Shown here: in pieces, positions 20,741 through 29,359 of the stretch
Layout of the letters: the number at the start of each line of letters is the position of its first letter
Position numbering within the stretch: position 1 is the first letter of the stretch
Source of the DNA: Candidatus Abyssobacteria bacterium SURF_5
Lineage (GTDB): Bacteria; Abyssobacteria; SURF-5
DNA: 36,118 bases
NCBI GenBank assembly: GCA_003598085.1
Contig: QZKU01000012.1
Span: forward strand, 1 to 36,118
Direction: 5' to 3'
Position numbers and translations under genes: made by a program
The notes under the pieces: generated by a model
What the model was told of the DNA's origin: nothing
Databases searched by the model: none
The model's input: only the letters and a program-made list of their open reading frames with translations

Positions 20741-21766
20741 ATGGGCGGATATGGGGGCACGCGACTTCCACTGCTGCCCGAACACCGGCTGCTCATCACA
20801 TTAGGCGGGATTGTCGCCGTTTTGCTTACCGGTGTCGCCGGCTATATGCTGATTGAAGGTTGGTCCTTTCTTGATGCTTTATTCATGACAGTCACCACGG
20901 TTGCTACGGTCGGCTACAGGGAAGTGAGGCCGCTTTCTCTGCCCGGCAGATGGTTCACCATGGGGCTGATTATTGCCGGAGTCGGCTTTGTCTTTTACAG
21001 CCTGGGCATCGTCGTCGAGATGATGATCGAGGGCGGCCTGAGGGAAATCCTGGGGAGGCGTCGAGTGGAAAGGGAAATCAGAACCCTGAAAGACCATTAC
21101 ATTGTCTGCGGGTACGGCAGGATGGGGACCGTAGTTGCCGGCGAATTGCTGAAGCGAAAGTTGCCATTTATCGTTATCGATGCAGATGCGGCGGTTGTAC
21201 AGAGCGCGCTCGAACGCGGAATCCTTGCTATTCAGGGAAATGCCGGAGACGAAGAAACCCTGCGCCGGGCAAATATAGAGCAGGCCCGGGGACTGGTGGC
21301 CGTCGCCGCTTCCGATGCGGAAAATCTGTTTATCACGATTACGGCTAAAAGCCTCAATAGCAAACTCCTTATCACTTCTCGCGCAGAAACAAAAGGAACC
21401 GAGCAGAAGATGGTTCGGGTCGGCGCCGATAAGGTTGTCTCTCCGTACCTGATCGGTGCATACAGGCTTGTCAGCGCGCTCCTGCAGCCGGCTGTAGCGC
21501 GATTCATCGAACTCAGTTCGCTCGAGCGAGAGATGGACGTCCGCCTCGAGGAAATCGGCGTGAGCGAAAAGTCCAGCCTCGACGGAAAATTCCTGAAGGA
21601 TACCCCTATCCGCAGTCAACTCGGTATTATCATCATTGGGATCGAAAAGAAAGACGGCAAAATGATTTTCAACCCGCCGCCCGACCACATGATCAAAGGC
21701 GGTGACAAACTGATTACGATTGGAACTTCCGAGCAGACTGAGAGATTGATAAAGATGGCTACCTGA
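20741..21766 (+). CDS. Two-TM potassium channel with C-terminal RCK (TrkA N and C) domain
   Basis: The 341-residue protein has a first membrane helix (LLITLGGIVAVLLTGVAGYM), a pore loop, a second helix (FTMGLIIAGVGFVFYSLGIV), and a cytoplasmic RCK domain. The selectivity filter reads TVATVGYREV, residues 53-62, so GYRE replaces the usual GYGD. The RCK Rossmann motif is VCGYGRMGTVVAGELL with the acidic residue of IVIDAD. An RCK C-terminal subdomain follows (LKDTPIRSQLGIIIIGIEKK, ending GGDKLITIG). It would act in the inner membrane as a ligand-gated K+ channel of the MthK/Kch type. The altered filter is found in some bacterial homologues and makes strict K+ selectivity uncertain. Confidence 0.88.
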   Translation: MGGYGGTRLPLLPEHRLLITLGGIVAVLLTGVAGYMLIEGWSFLDALFMTVTTVATVGYREVRPLSLPGRWFTMGLIIAGVGFVFYSLGIVVEMMIEGGLREILGRRRVEREIRTLKDHYIVCGYGRMGTVVAGELLKRKLPFIVIDADAAVVQSALERGILAIQGNAGDEETLRRANIEQARGLVAVAASDAENLFITITAKSLNSKLLITSRAETKGTEQKMVRVGADKVVSPYLIGAYRLVSALLQPAVARFIELSSLEREMDVRLEEIGVSEKSSLDGKFLKDTPIRSQLGIIIIGIEKKDGKMIFNPPPDHMIKGGDKLITIGTSEQTERLIKMAT

Positions 21767-21870
21767 AATCCGGAACCAACACCCGTGTTCGAGTCATCCA
21801 AAATCAAGCTGTTCCTATCATTCTTCGAGATTCGAAAATTGGTCCCGTCAGCGCCTTGTAAGGCATAAAT

Positions 21871-23532
21871 ATGAATCCAGCCGCCGCCCCGACATTCTGG
21901 AATCCCCTGCTCGACATGGTTGTTCTGCTCGCCGCCGCCTTGTTCCTCGGACTCCTCTTCGAACGCTTCAAGCAGAGCGCTATCCTGGGCTATCTTGCCG
22001 CGGGCGCAGCGCTTGGGCCGGGGGGGCTTAACCTGATCAGCAGCCGCGAAATGGTCTCGGCGATGGCTGAATTGGGAGTGGCGCTGCTTCTGTTTACCAT
22101 CGGCCTCGAATTTTCCCTAAGTCGACTCAGGCGCCTCGGAGCAATCGCCGTGGGCGGCGGCAGTCTGCAAATAGCCCTCACTGCGGCAATCGTAGCAGCA
22201 GGCGGATGGGCATTCGGTCTGAGTCCTGCCGTAGCCATCGCCCTTGGCTTGATGGTCGCACCAAGCAGCACCGCGTGTGTCTTGCGGGTCTTGAGCGAGC
22301 GGGCCGAGATCGAAAGCATTCACGGACGCAATGCCCTCGGGATTCTTCTGCTTCAGGACATCGCCGTCGTTCCGCTGGTGCTGCTGATGACTATGCTGGG
22401 GGGAGAGGGCACGCCGCTTCAAGCGGTAACAGGATTGGGTCGTTCCATTCTGCTCGTCGTTCTCTTTGTCGGGGTCTTTTACCTCCTGAGCAATTACGTC
22501 CTGCCCAGACTCTTCGACATAACCATTGTCTCTAAGAACCGGGAGTTGCCGATTCTTCTGGCGGCAGTTACGGTCCTTGGGTCCACCTGGGCGGCGCATG
22601 CACTGCAACTCTCTCCGGCGCTTGGAGCCTTCATAGCGGGATTCCTTCTCGCCGGTACCCCCTTCGCCACACAAACTCGCGCCGATGTCGGCGCGCTGCG
22701 AACCCTGTTCGTGACCCTGTTTTTCGCCTCCATCGGAATGCTGGCCGACATGCACTTTGTTTTACGCCAATGGCCTTTGGTGGCGGTGGCAGTGACGCTG
22801 ATTGTTACAGGCAAGGCTCTCATCATTTGGCCGATTGCGCTCCTGTTCAGAAACAGCAACCGCTACGCAGTGGCGACGGCTTTGTCGCTGGCCCAGGTGG
22901 GGGAATTCTCCTTTCTCCTCGCGCAGGTGGCGCAAAATAGGGGAGTGCTCGACGAGAACTTCTTCCGGCTCTTCGTGACGGCGACGGTGGCAACCTTATT
23001 TTTGACCCCGTACATGGTTGCCTCAGCTCCGCGGGTGGGGGAATGGGTCGATCAAAGGATCAGGCGAAAAAAAGTGCGTGCACGGGAACCGATCGCTCCC
23101 GAGGGAGGCCTCTTCAACCACATCATTGTGATCGGTTACGGGCCGGCAGGCAGGCACGTCGTTGAGACGCTGCGCGCAACCGACTTCCATGTGCTGGTGA
23201 TCGAAATGAATCCGCGCACCGTGGCCGCAATGCGCCGCGATAAAATCGATGCCCATGTCGGCGACGCCTCGCAGGCCGAAGTCCTCGAACATGCACAGGT
23301 CTCTACGGCCCAGGCGGTGGTGGTTACCGTTCCAGATCATAGAATTGCATTACAGGTGATTCGACAAGCCCGCGCGCTCTCGCCCAAAGCTCTTGTCTTC
23401 GCACGGGCTCGGTATCATATCTTTGCGGGAGATTTGGTTTCCGCCGGCGCGCATGTCGTCGTCGATGAGGAGCAGGAAGTGGGAAACTCGCTCAGTCTCG
23501 AGGTGCTCAAGCAAACCCGGCAGGTGCGGTAA
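21871..23532 (+). CDS. Kef-type cation/proton antiporter (CPA2) with TrkA-N domain
   Basis: The 553-residue protein has about 12 membrane helices followed by a nucleotide-binding domain. CPA2 motifs include ILGYLAAGAALGPGGLNLIS, LGVALLLFTIGLEFSLSRLR, the LQDIAVVPLVLL helix with the conserved acidic residue, LSPALGAFIAGFLLAGTPFA and ATALSLAQVGEFSFLLAQVA. The C-terminal TrkA-N domain begins HIIVIGYGPAGRHVVETLRA with ARTVAAMRR-like binding strand (VLVIEMNPR). It likely exchanges K+ or Na+ for protons in the inner membrane. It is 100 bp downstream of the K+ channel on the same strand. The following gene is convergent, with only 16 bp between the stop codons. Confidence 0.93.
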   Translation: MNPAAAPTFWNPLLDMVVLLAAALFLGLLFERFKQSAILGYLAAGAALGPGGLNLISSREMVSAMAELGVALLLFTIGLEFSLSRLRRLGAIAVGGGSLQIALTAAIVAAGGWAFGLSPAVAIALGLMVAPSSTACVLRVLSERAEIESIHGRNALGILLLQDIAVVPLVLLMTMLGGEGTPLQAVTGLGRSILLVVLFVGVFYLLSNYVLPRLFDITIVSKNRELPILLAAVTVLGSTWAAHALQLSPALGAFIAGFLLAGTPFATQTRADVGALRTLFVTLFFASIGMLADMHFVLRQWPLVAVAVTLIVTGKALIIWPIALLFRNSNRYAVATALSLAQVGEFSFLLAQVAQNRGVLDENFFRLFVTATVATLFLTPYMVASAPRVGEWVDQRIRRKKVRAREPIAPEGGLFNHIIVIGYGPAGRHVVETLRATDFHVLVIEMNPRTVAAMRRDKIDAHVGDASQAEVLEHAQVSTAQAVVVTVPDHRIALQVIRQARALSPKALVFARARYHIFAGDLVSAGAHVVVDEEQEVGNSLSLEVLKQTRQVR

Positions 23533-23548
23533 CCTTCGCCTGGCGGAA

Positions 23549-24232
23549 TCAGTGCATCCCGCCGCCGGCCACGGCGCCCCATAGCGCAAGCGCGCCGACT
23601 ACCAAGAGCGCGCCCGCCCAGATCAGATCAAAATTCACCCAGCTTCGCCTGAGGAACATTAATCCGAGCCTCGTGTACACGATCCAGGCTATGAAGCCCA
23701 TCACAACCAGCATTGCGAGGGTATGCACGACGATTGCGAGCATCAACAACATGCCGGACGAGGCGCTTACATGATGCGTGCCGGAATGTGAGCCGTCGAG
23801 CAGGCCGACCAATATCGGCGCAATCATCAAGCCGGCTCCGTGCGCAAACGCCATCAGAAACGACCAGAGGAATAAATCATGAAGCTTGACGCGCATGCCC
23901 ACCCATTTCGGATGCCGGTAATAAGTGATGAGCTTGTACACTCCGAATCCAAGCAGCGTCACGGCCGTCAACAGCCGGAGCGACTGCAGCGATATCATGC
24001 TGCCGATGCCTGCGACTAGTACCGCGACCAGCGCAATCGAGGTCGCGTGACCGGCCGAGATCGGCACAAGCGAAACCCATATCGCGCGCCCGCTCTTCTG
24101 TTGAAGCCCGAGCGATAATGCGAAGAGCCACCCCATCCCGGGATTGAGACCGTGATAGACGCCGAAACCGACAAGCGCCAGCCAGCTTCCCAGAAGCTCA
24201 GGATGGAAAACAGAATGTGTCTGTGGATGCAT
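23549..24232 (-). CDS. Polytopic membrane protein of unknown function, linked to SBP56
   Basis: The 227-residue product from MHPQTHSVFHPEL has about six hydrophobic helices. A longer reading to 24310 lies within the SBP56 gene and is less likely. The start overlaps the end of the SBP56 gene by 35 bases, indicating co-translation. Histidine-containing motifs stand out: FGVYHGLNPGMGWLFALSLG, SAGHATSIALV, and MAFAHGAGLMIAPILVGLLD. Intramembrane His motifs of this type recall nickel/cobalt or RcnA/UreH-like transporters. Homologues are sometimes labelled ArcD without clear evidence. I cannot assign a substrate. Linkage to SBP56, a metal-dependent sulphur enzyme, suggests metal supply or thiol/sulphide transport as possibilities. 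Confidence 0.8.
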   Translation of the reverse strand: MHPQTHSVFHPELLGSWLALVGFGVYHGLNPGMGWLFALSLGLQQKSGRAIWVSLVPISAGHATSIALVAVLVAGIGSMISLQSLRLLTAVTLLGFGVYKLITYYRHPKWVGMRVKLHDLFLWSFLMAFAHGAGLMIAPILVGLLDGSHSGTHHVSASSGMLLMLAIVVHTLAMLVVMGFIAWIVYTRLGLMFLRRSWVNFDLIWAGALLVVGALALWGAVAGGGMH

Positions 24233-25589
24233 CTCCGCCTTGCAGGCGCACCTGATGCGCGCGCGTTTCGCCAAAATCAATAAAGAAATCCCGATCCAGC
24301 TCGATCCCACCTTCCGGCTTCACATCGACCTTGACCATCCAGCCCGAAAGCTTGTCGGGATAGAATTGATCGTCAACGACGCCGTACAACGAGTTGGTGA
24401 AATACACCCGCTTTCCGTCCCGGCTGATCTCAACCATCTGAGGAGCGCCAAGAAGCGGTCCGCTCTTTGGGTGCGACTGGCGCCGTACGATGCCGCCGAG
24501 CTGAACAGAGCCCGTCAGTTTCGGGTGGAACGGGTCGGAAACGTCATACTGGCGCAGCTCGCCCGTACCCCAGCACAAAACGTATAGGTAGCGATCATCC
24601 AGCGACAGGTCGATATCCGTCACCAGCGGCGGGACGGCCTTGAAATCCTTCAATGGCGGCGGGAGATCCTTCGGGTCCGCCGGCTCAGCCGGGATATCGA
24701 TCACCCGTTTCACCGCCCATCTGTCATTTTCCTGATGCCATACCCAAATGGAACTCGAAAGATCCTTCAAGCACAGGACAACACCCGCAAATCCATACTG
24801 TTTATCCGGCTCGTGCGCCGGGCGCAACTCAAAGACAAGCTGGTATTCTTTCCCCAGGTCCACCGTCTGTATGTTCTTTCGACGGCGCAGGTCCCAAAAA
24901 TGCAGATTATGGCCGTACCTGCTGCCAAGAAGGTCCTCCAGGATCAATCCATTCTCGAACTGGGACGGCCTGCCCCATTCGCTGGTGATCATGACGTCGT
25001 AGGCGATGTGCCACCAGAAATCATAGGCCAGCTTCTGCGCTCCCCGGTCCTTCTCCCATGCCCCCTGCACATTAAAATTGAAATGGTCCAGCGTAAAGAT
25101 TCCTCCCGGCCCCTCGCCTGTCTCGCCCGACCCCAGCGCGCTGACGTAAATCGCTTCCGGCCCGCAATGAATTGTGTGCGGTCGGCTGTATCCGGAATGT
25201 CTCTTGATTTCCTCAGGCTCGATCACTTTCGTAATATGAGGATGCGCGGGATCAGGCTTGGTATCAATCACGTAAATCCGCGAGCTTCGCAGACCCGGCA
25301 CGATCAGATATCTGCGCTCCAGGTGAGGATGCGGCGCGTACGGGCACAGCGCCGAACTGCAGCTATTCCAGCCGTAATGGTGGAGCTCATCTCCGACATG
25401 CGGCATCTCCAGTGTCGAAATGATTTGGCTGTATTTCGCCGAATCGGGGCCGACATCAACCACAGCAAGGGCGTCAGGACGGCCGTTCCCGTAGTTCAGC
25501 GTCGCGACATACGCCAGTTTCTCCGGCGGCGCCTCCATCGCCTTCCGTGGAGACGGATAAAAAGTGGGGTCCGGTCGCAATAACGGCAT
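24198..25589 (-). CDS. Selenium-binding protein SBP56 / methanethiol oxidase homologue
   Basis: The 463-residue protein has the normal SBP56 length. Key motifs: EKLAYVATLNYGNGRPDALA at the N-terminus; GDELHHYGWNSCSSALCPYA with H70, H71 and C77, matching the conserved selenium-binding cysteine of SELENBP1; SRPHTIHCGPEAIYVSALGS; YDVMITSEWGRPSQFENGL; GHNLHFWDLRRRKNIQTVDL; and LLGAPQMVEISRDGKRVYFT. Several conserved His residues fit copper binding in methanethiol oxidases, which turn methanethiol into formaldehyde, sulphide and peroxide. No signal peptide is seen, so this copy appears cytoplasmic. GGGAG precedes the ATG. Substrate is inferred from the family, not shown. Confidence 0.92.
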   Translation of the reverse strand: MPLLRPDPTFYPSPRKAMEAPPEKLAYVATLNYGNGRPDALAVVDVGPDSAKYSQIISTLEMPHVGDELHHYGWNSCSSALCPYAPHPHLERRYLIVPGLRSSRIYVIDTKPDPAHPHITKVIEPEEIKRHSGYSRPHTIHCGPEAIYVSALGSGETGEGPGGIFTLDHFNFNVQGAWEKDRGAQKLAYDFWWHIAYDVMITSEWGRPSQFENGLILEDLLGSRYGHNLHFWDLRRRKNIQTVDLGKEYQLVFELRPAHEPDKQYGFAGVVLCLKDLSSSIWVWHQENDRWAVKRVIDIPAEPADPKDLPPPLKDFKAVPPLVTDIDLSLDDRYLYVLCWGTGELRQYDVSDPFHPKLTGSVQLGGIVRRQSHPKSGPLLGAPQMVEISRDGKRVYFTNSLYGVVDDQFYPDKLSGWMVKVDVKPEGGIELDRDFFIDFGETRAHQVRLQGGDASTDTFCFPS

Positions 25590-25782
25590 CTCTCATCTCC
25601 CTTCTCAAGGCAGAACGCAAGTTCGACAAAAGAAATACATTCTTCGCTGCACACAAACAAATAATGACATTCAAAGAAAATACAGGCAAGCGGGAAAGCC
25701 GTGCATTTCTGATTTTCATTCTAGCGGACGCCAACGGAAGACATCAGAATCGATATGAACAGGTTTTCCGAAAAGGAGGGAA
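25590..25782. other. Divergent intergenic region, SBP56 / DUF2892-like gene
   Basis: These 193 bp separate divergent start codons and should hold both promoters. The sequence is AT-richer than its flanks, but I found no -35/-10 pair good enough to call and no strong hairpin. Confidence 0.5.
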
Positions 25783-26247
25783 ATGCAAATGTTGCCCAAG
25801 ACAACATCGCGAGTGCCCGAACATACATCCGATAAGATCAACGAGAAGATTCGCCGCGAGACCGAGCGCAATATCGTCTACTATGCGGGAGCCGGACCGG
25901 ACGTGCTCGAGAAACGCCTCGAGGAACTCGATCGCGAATGGGACATCGAGAGAATACTCGAAATGAATGCTTCAATGCTGGCGCTTCTTGGATTAACGCT
26001 GGGGGCGACCGTCAGCCGCAGATGGTTCATTCTTCCCGCGGTTGTTACCGGATTCCTGCTCCAGCACGCCCTCCAGGGCTGGTGCCCGCCAGTGCCCGTC
26101 CTCCGGCGCGCCGGCATCCGAACCGCCGCTGAAATCGATCACGAGCGCTACGCGCTCAAGGCGCTTCGCGGAGACTTCCAAAACCTGCCGCCGGTGGAAG
26201 AGGCTTCCCGAAAATCGGCGGAGATTTATGCGGCGGTCGAACGATGA
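25783..26247 (+). CDS. Small membrane protein, DUF2892-like
   Basis: The 154-residue protein begins after a strong AAGGAGGG site. Residues 1-60 are charged and helical (TSDKINEKIRRETERNIVYY, LEKRLEELDREWDIERILEM). Two hydrophobic segments follow, MLALLGLTLGATV and WFILPAVVTGFLLQHALQ, then GWCPPVPVLRRAGIRTAAEI, the Cys-Pro turn of DUF2892/YgaP-like membrane domains. The C-terminus (HERYALKALRGDFQNLPPVE) is cytoplasmic-looking. Homologues of this exact layout are common but uncharacterised; some DUF2892 domains are fused to rhodanese sulphur-transferases. It is divergent from the SBP56 gene and convergent with the next one. Confidence 0.8.
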   Translation: MQMLPKTTSRVPEHTSDKINEKIRRETERNIVYYAGAGPDVLEKRLEELDREWDIERILEMNASMLALLGLTLGATVSRRWFILPAVVTGFLLQHALQGWCPPVPVLRRAGIRTAAEIDHERYALKALRGDFQNLPPVEEASRKSAEIYAAVER

Positions 26248-26254
26248 GCGGAAT

Positions 26255-27346
26255 TCATCGCCCATAGTTCCTATTGAAATATCCCATGCCGACGGTATTG
26301 CGAAAATGCCAGTCAAACGCGCCGGGGAAAAGGATTTCGCAGATCATCCCAATCGCGGCGCTGCGGAACCACGTCGCAAAACAGTTGCTCAGTCCCTGCG
26401 GCTCGATGTAGCAGTTCCACCCGTCGAACCGACGATCCCCCTCCAGAACGTCCGCAAACCCTCCGTCAGCATTCTGAAAATCCAGCAGGGCCGCCAGCTT
26501 CTTCTCGAAGGCTGATTCGATATCCGCCCTCCGGTACCCGAATCTGTGCATGTTCGCCAGCACGTCCACAACGTCAATATCAACACAGGCCGAAGTGACG
26601 CCTTCTCCAGCAAAATCCACCAATCCGTCCACTATTTTCTCGAAATGACGAACCGGCCGGTTCAGATAATAATAGATGTGGAAGTTGTGCGAGGCGCCCG
26701 CCATTGCCACCAGCGGATGCACGGGAGGATTCGCGCTCGCGTCGAGCCAGTATCCCGTTTGCGGGTCCTGCGTCTCCTCGTGCCATTCGAACAGATGCTC
26801 TATCAGCGCATCCATCCTCGAATCGCCCGACTCCTTCAACACAAAATAAAAACTCGCCAGATTGACGATGTTGTTGCCCTCGTTCCACGGATCGGACATG
26901 TTTCGCTCGGCAAGCCACCGCTCCAATGCCCCAATCGAGCAATACGGCTCGACGAATGCAAGCGGGCGCCCCGGCTTTCCACCGATCGAGAGAACCGCCC
27001 CCATCGCATAGTTGGTTGTATGGAAGTCCACGTATTCCCATGTGGGATAATAAACGTCCTGTTTTCGCATCTGCGGCATTCGATAATTGCCCTGTTTCTG
27101 CTGGAAACCATTGATAAAACCGACAAGTTCGTCCCGTTTCGAATCCGCCAGACCCTCGTAATTCCCGAGCAGTTTCCGGCAGTGCGCCGCGTTGTATGTC
27201 GCCGGCAAGAGCATCGACGGAAACTCGCTTATGTCATGGTATGTGCTCGCCCGGTGCACGCCGAACGGCTGATCCTTTACCAGCATCAAATCCAGCCACT
27301 CGATGGCGCGCGCCCGCATCTCCGCGACCCTTGATTTCAGGTCCAT
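26255..27346 (-). CDS. Protein of unknown function with alpha-toroid (terpene cyclase/prenyltransferase-like) features
   Basis: I do not recognise a named family. The 363-residue soluble protein is helix-rich with no signal peptide. It contains repeated segments in which a helix is followed by an aromatic/Gly turn. LLDFQNADGGFADVLEGD is the clearest, resembling the QxxDGGF repeats of squalene cyclases and prenyltransferases. Others are ASFYFVLKESGDSRMDALIE and TQDPQTGYWLDASANPP. An alpha/alpha toroid fold is inferred. The family DxDD catalytic acid is not evident; DIDVVDVLANMHRFG is the only acidic candidate. It stands alone between a convergent DUF2892-like gene and the divergent kinase operon, so context does not reveal its job. 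Confidence 0.8.
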   Translation of the reverse strand: MDLKSRVAEMRARAIEWLDLMLVKDQPFGVHRASTYHDISEFPSMLLPATYNAAHCRKLLGNYEGLADSKRDELVGFINGFQQKQGNYRMPQMRKQDVYYPTWEYVDFHTTNYAMGAVLSIGGKPGRPLAFVEPYCSIGALERWLAERNMSDPWNEGNNIVNLASFYFVLKESGDSRMDALIEHLFEWHEETQDPQTGYWLDASANPPVHPLVAMAGASHNFHIYYYLNRPVRHFEKIVDGLVDFAGEGVTSACVDIDVVDVLANMHRFGYRRADIESAFEKKLAALLDFQNADGGFADVLEGDRRFDGWNCYIEPQGLSNCFATWFRSAAIGMICEILFPGAFDWHFRNTVGMGYFNRNYGR

Positions 27347-27407
27347 TCCTTCGATTCTCCCGGATTGACATCCGAAGTCGCAAACGGCTCAAATATTTGC
27401 GATTTTT

Positions 27408-27437
27408 TTGAAATCCATATGGGAAAGAGGATATAAT
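27408..27437 (+). promoter_or_regulatory. Sigma-70 promoter of the kinase-Trk operon
   Basis: TTGAAA (27408-27413) and a perfect TATAAT (27432-27437) are separated by 18 bp, about 60 bp ahead of the histidine kinase start. The surrounding DNA is AT-rich. The promoter would drive the packed operon to 33014. Confidence 0.7.
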
Positions 27438-27496
27438 GTTCGGTTAACCAGTATCTGGAAATTATATACATTTTTCTGCGAGAAGAAAAGGCGGAT

Positions 27497-29359
27497 ATGG
27501 ACCCGAGGAAGAGCCTGCGCGCAAAGGTGCTGCTGGGTTACCTGGTTTTGGTCACGGCCACAGCCATTCTCGGAGTATGGGCAGTCGCTAATTTTGTTAT
27601 CCTCGGCGGATCAATTAACCAGATTCTGCAAAGAAACTACCGCAGCGTCAAGGCCGCACAAATAATGTCCGGCGCTATTGAAAGGCAGGACAGCGCAGAA
27701 CTCATGTACCTGTTTGGACGTCATGAGGAGGCCGAGCAGCTGTTTCGAGCCTCGGAAACCGTCTTTCTGGAGGAATACGGCCGCGCAAAAGACAATGTGA
27801 CCGAGGAGGGAGAGGCGGAAATCATAGAGTCCATAGGAAATTTGTATCCCGAGTACCTCCTGCTTTTCGACCGGTTGAAACAGACCGAGAACGGAGGAGA
27901 ATTTTATCTTTCCGCGGTCAAGCCCGCATTCGACAAGGCAAAGGACGCAATCAACGACCTGCTTCAAGTTAATCAGGATGCGATGATACGGGCTGAAGAA
28001 GCGGCCGAAAGACGTTCGGAATTCGCCGTTTATTCCTCTCTCGGAATTTCGGCGCTGGTGGTAGCCTTTGGTATTGTGTTCGCCCTGAAATTATCGCAAG
28101 TCATCATCCGGCCCCTCGAAAAAGTTATTGCCGCCGCCAAAGAGATCGGCGAAGGGCGCCTCGACCTTTCGGTTGAGGCCGAATCACGAGATGAAACCGG
28201 ATTGCTCGCTCACGAGTTCAACGAAATGGCCACCCGCCTCAGGAATTATCACGCAATGAACCTCGAACGGCTGCTCGCAGAACAGAAGAAGGCCGATGTC
28301 ATCGTGAATACAATACGCGATTGCATCCTTGTCACTGATCAGCAGAACTGTCTCACGCTTCTGAATCCGGCCGCGGAGCAGTTGTTCAATACCACAAACG
28401 AGCGAGCGAGAGGAAAGCATTTCCTCGAAGTGATCCGGGATGAGGCCTTGTTCGAGTCGATAAGAAAGAGCTCTGAAACAGGGCTGCCTCCCTCGCCCGA
28501 GGAACTCGATGTCCCCTTTGTCTTCGGCAGCGGCGAATCGCAGCGAGTGTATCGCAAGAGCGTAAGCCCCATGAAAGCGGAGACGGGCAAGCTCATCGGC
28601 ACGGTCACCATCCTGCAGGATATCACTCATCTTTACCAGCTCGACAGAATGAAGAGCGATTTCATCTCCGCCGTCTCGCATGAGTTCAGGACTCCGTTAA
28701 CCTCGATCGCGATGGCGGCCGGTCTCTTGCTCGAGCAATCTGCGGGCGAAATAAATGAGAAGCAAAGAGAACTGCTCGAGGCCGCCCGCGAGGACGTGGA
28801 GCGATTGACGCGACTGGTTAACAACCTTCTGGATTTTTCCAGAATCGAATCGGGACGCTTGGAATTGACTCTTTCTCCCGTCGATCCGGCCCGCATTCTT
28901 GAACTCTCGACGCGACCGTTCAAGCTGCAAATGGAAGAAAAAGGCATCCAACTCGCGATCGGCGTGCAGGGGACGCCGGCGCTTGTGGAAGCCGATCCCA
29001 ACAAAATCGGCTGGGTCATCAGTAATCTCATCGGCAATGCCCTGCGCTACACCGACTCCGGCGGCCGCATTACGCTCGGCGCCGTCCAGAAAGGGGAGCG
29101 CGTACACTTTTCAGTCCAGGATACAGGTGTCGGTATCCCTGCCGAGTTCCAAGAGAAGATTTTCGAGAAGTTCTTCCAGGTGAAGGATCGCGGGGTGATG
29201 GAACATGGAGGCGCCGGTCTCGGTCTTGCTATCTCAAGGGAGATTATTCAAGCTCATAACGGAAGGATTTGGGTGGAAAGCGAACCGGGAAAAGGCAGCA
29301 AATTCATCTTCACTCTGCCGGTCTCAAAAACGATGGCCACTTCGAAAGCCGAACGATGA
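27497..29359 (+). CDS. Membrane sensor histidine kinase (HAMP-PAS-HisKA-HATPase)
   Basis: The 620-residue protein has TM1 at about 10-35 and a helical extracytoplasmic sensor of about 140 residues. TM2 lies near 175-198 (LGISALVVAFGIVFALKL), followed by HAMP (RPLEKVIAAAKEIGEGRLDL), PAS (about 264-380), and HisKA with phospho-acceptor H395 in ISAVSHEFRTPLTS. The ATPase N, G1 and G2 boxes are NLIGNALRYTD, DTGVGIP and GGAGLGLAIS. Layout resembles KinB/NtrY-type kinases. It would phosphorylate one or both downstream receiver proteins. The stop codon overlaps the next start, so the operon is translationally coupled. The sensor domain gives no clue to the signal, though co-transcription with Trk genes suggests osmotic or ionic stress. 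Confidence 0.95.
   Translation: MDPRKSLRAKVLLGYLVLVTATAILGVWAVANFVILGGSINQILQRNYRSVKAAQIMSGAIERQDSAELMYLFGRHEEAEQLFRASETVFLEEYGRAKDNVTEEGEAEIIESIGNLYPEYLLLFDRLKQTENGGEFYLSAVKPAFDKAKDAINDLLQVNQDAMIRAEEAAERRSEFAVYSSLGISALVVAFGIVFALKLSQVIIRPLEKVIAAAKEIGEGRLDLSVEAESRDETGLLAHEFNEMATRLRNYHAMNLERLLAEQKKADVIVNTIRDCILVTDQQNCLTLLNPAAEQLFNTTNERARGKHFLEVIRDEALFESIRKSSETGLPPSPEELDVPFVFGSGESQRVYRKSVSPMKAETGKLIGTVTILQDITHLYQLDRMKSDFISAVSHEFRTPLTSIAMAAGLLLEQSAGEINEKQRELLEAAREDVERLTRLVNNLLDFSRIESGRLELTLSPVDPARILELSTRPFKLQMEEKGIQLAIGVQGTPALVEADPNKIGWVISNLIGNALRYTDSGGRITLGAVQKGERVHFSVQDTGVGIPAEFQEKIFEKFFQVKDRGVMEHGGAGLGLAISREIIQAHNGRIWVESEPGKGSKFIFTLPVSKTMATSKAER

Noticed and set aside
20879-21688. Minus-strand open frame of 269 codons opposite the potassium channel
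   Set aside because: It has no recognisable domain or start signal. The plus-strand gene has a promoter, a ribosome-binding site and RCK motifs.
24233-24310. Longer start for the SBP56-linked membrane protein
   Set aside because: The extra residues lie in the SBP56 coding sequence and precede a natural MHPQTHS start seen in similar proteins.
24735-25583. Plus-strand open frame of 282 codons opposite SBP56
   Set aside because: It is an Arg-rich shadow of a clearly identified minus-strand gene with all SBP56 motifs.
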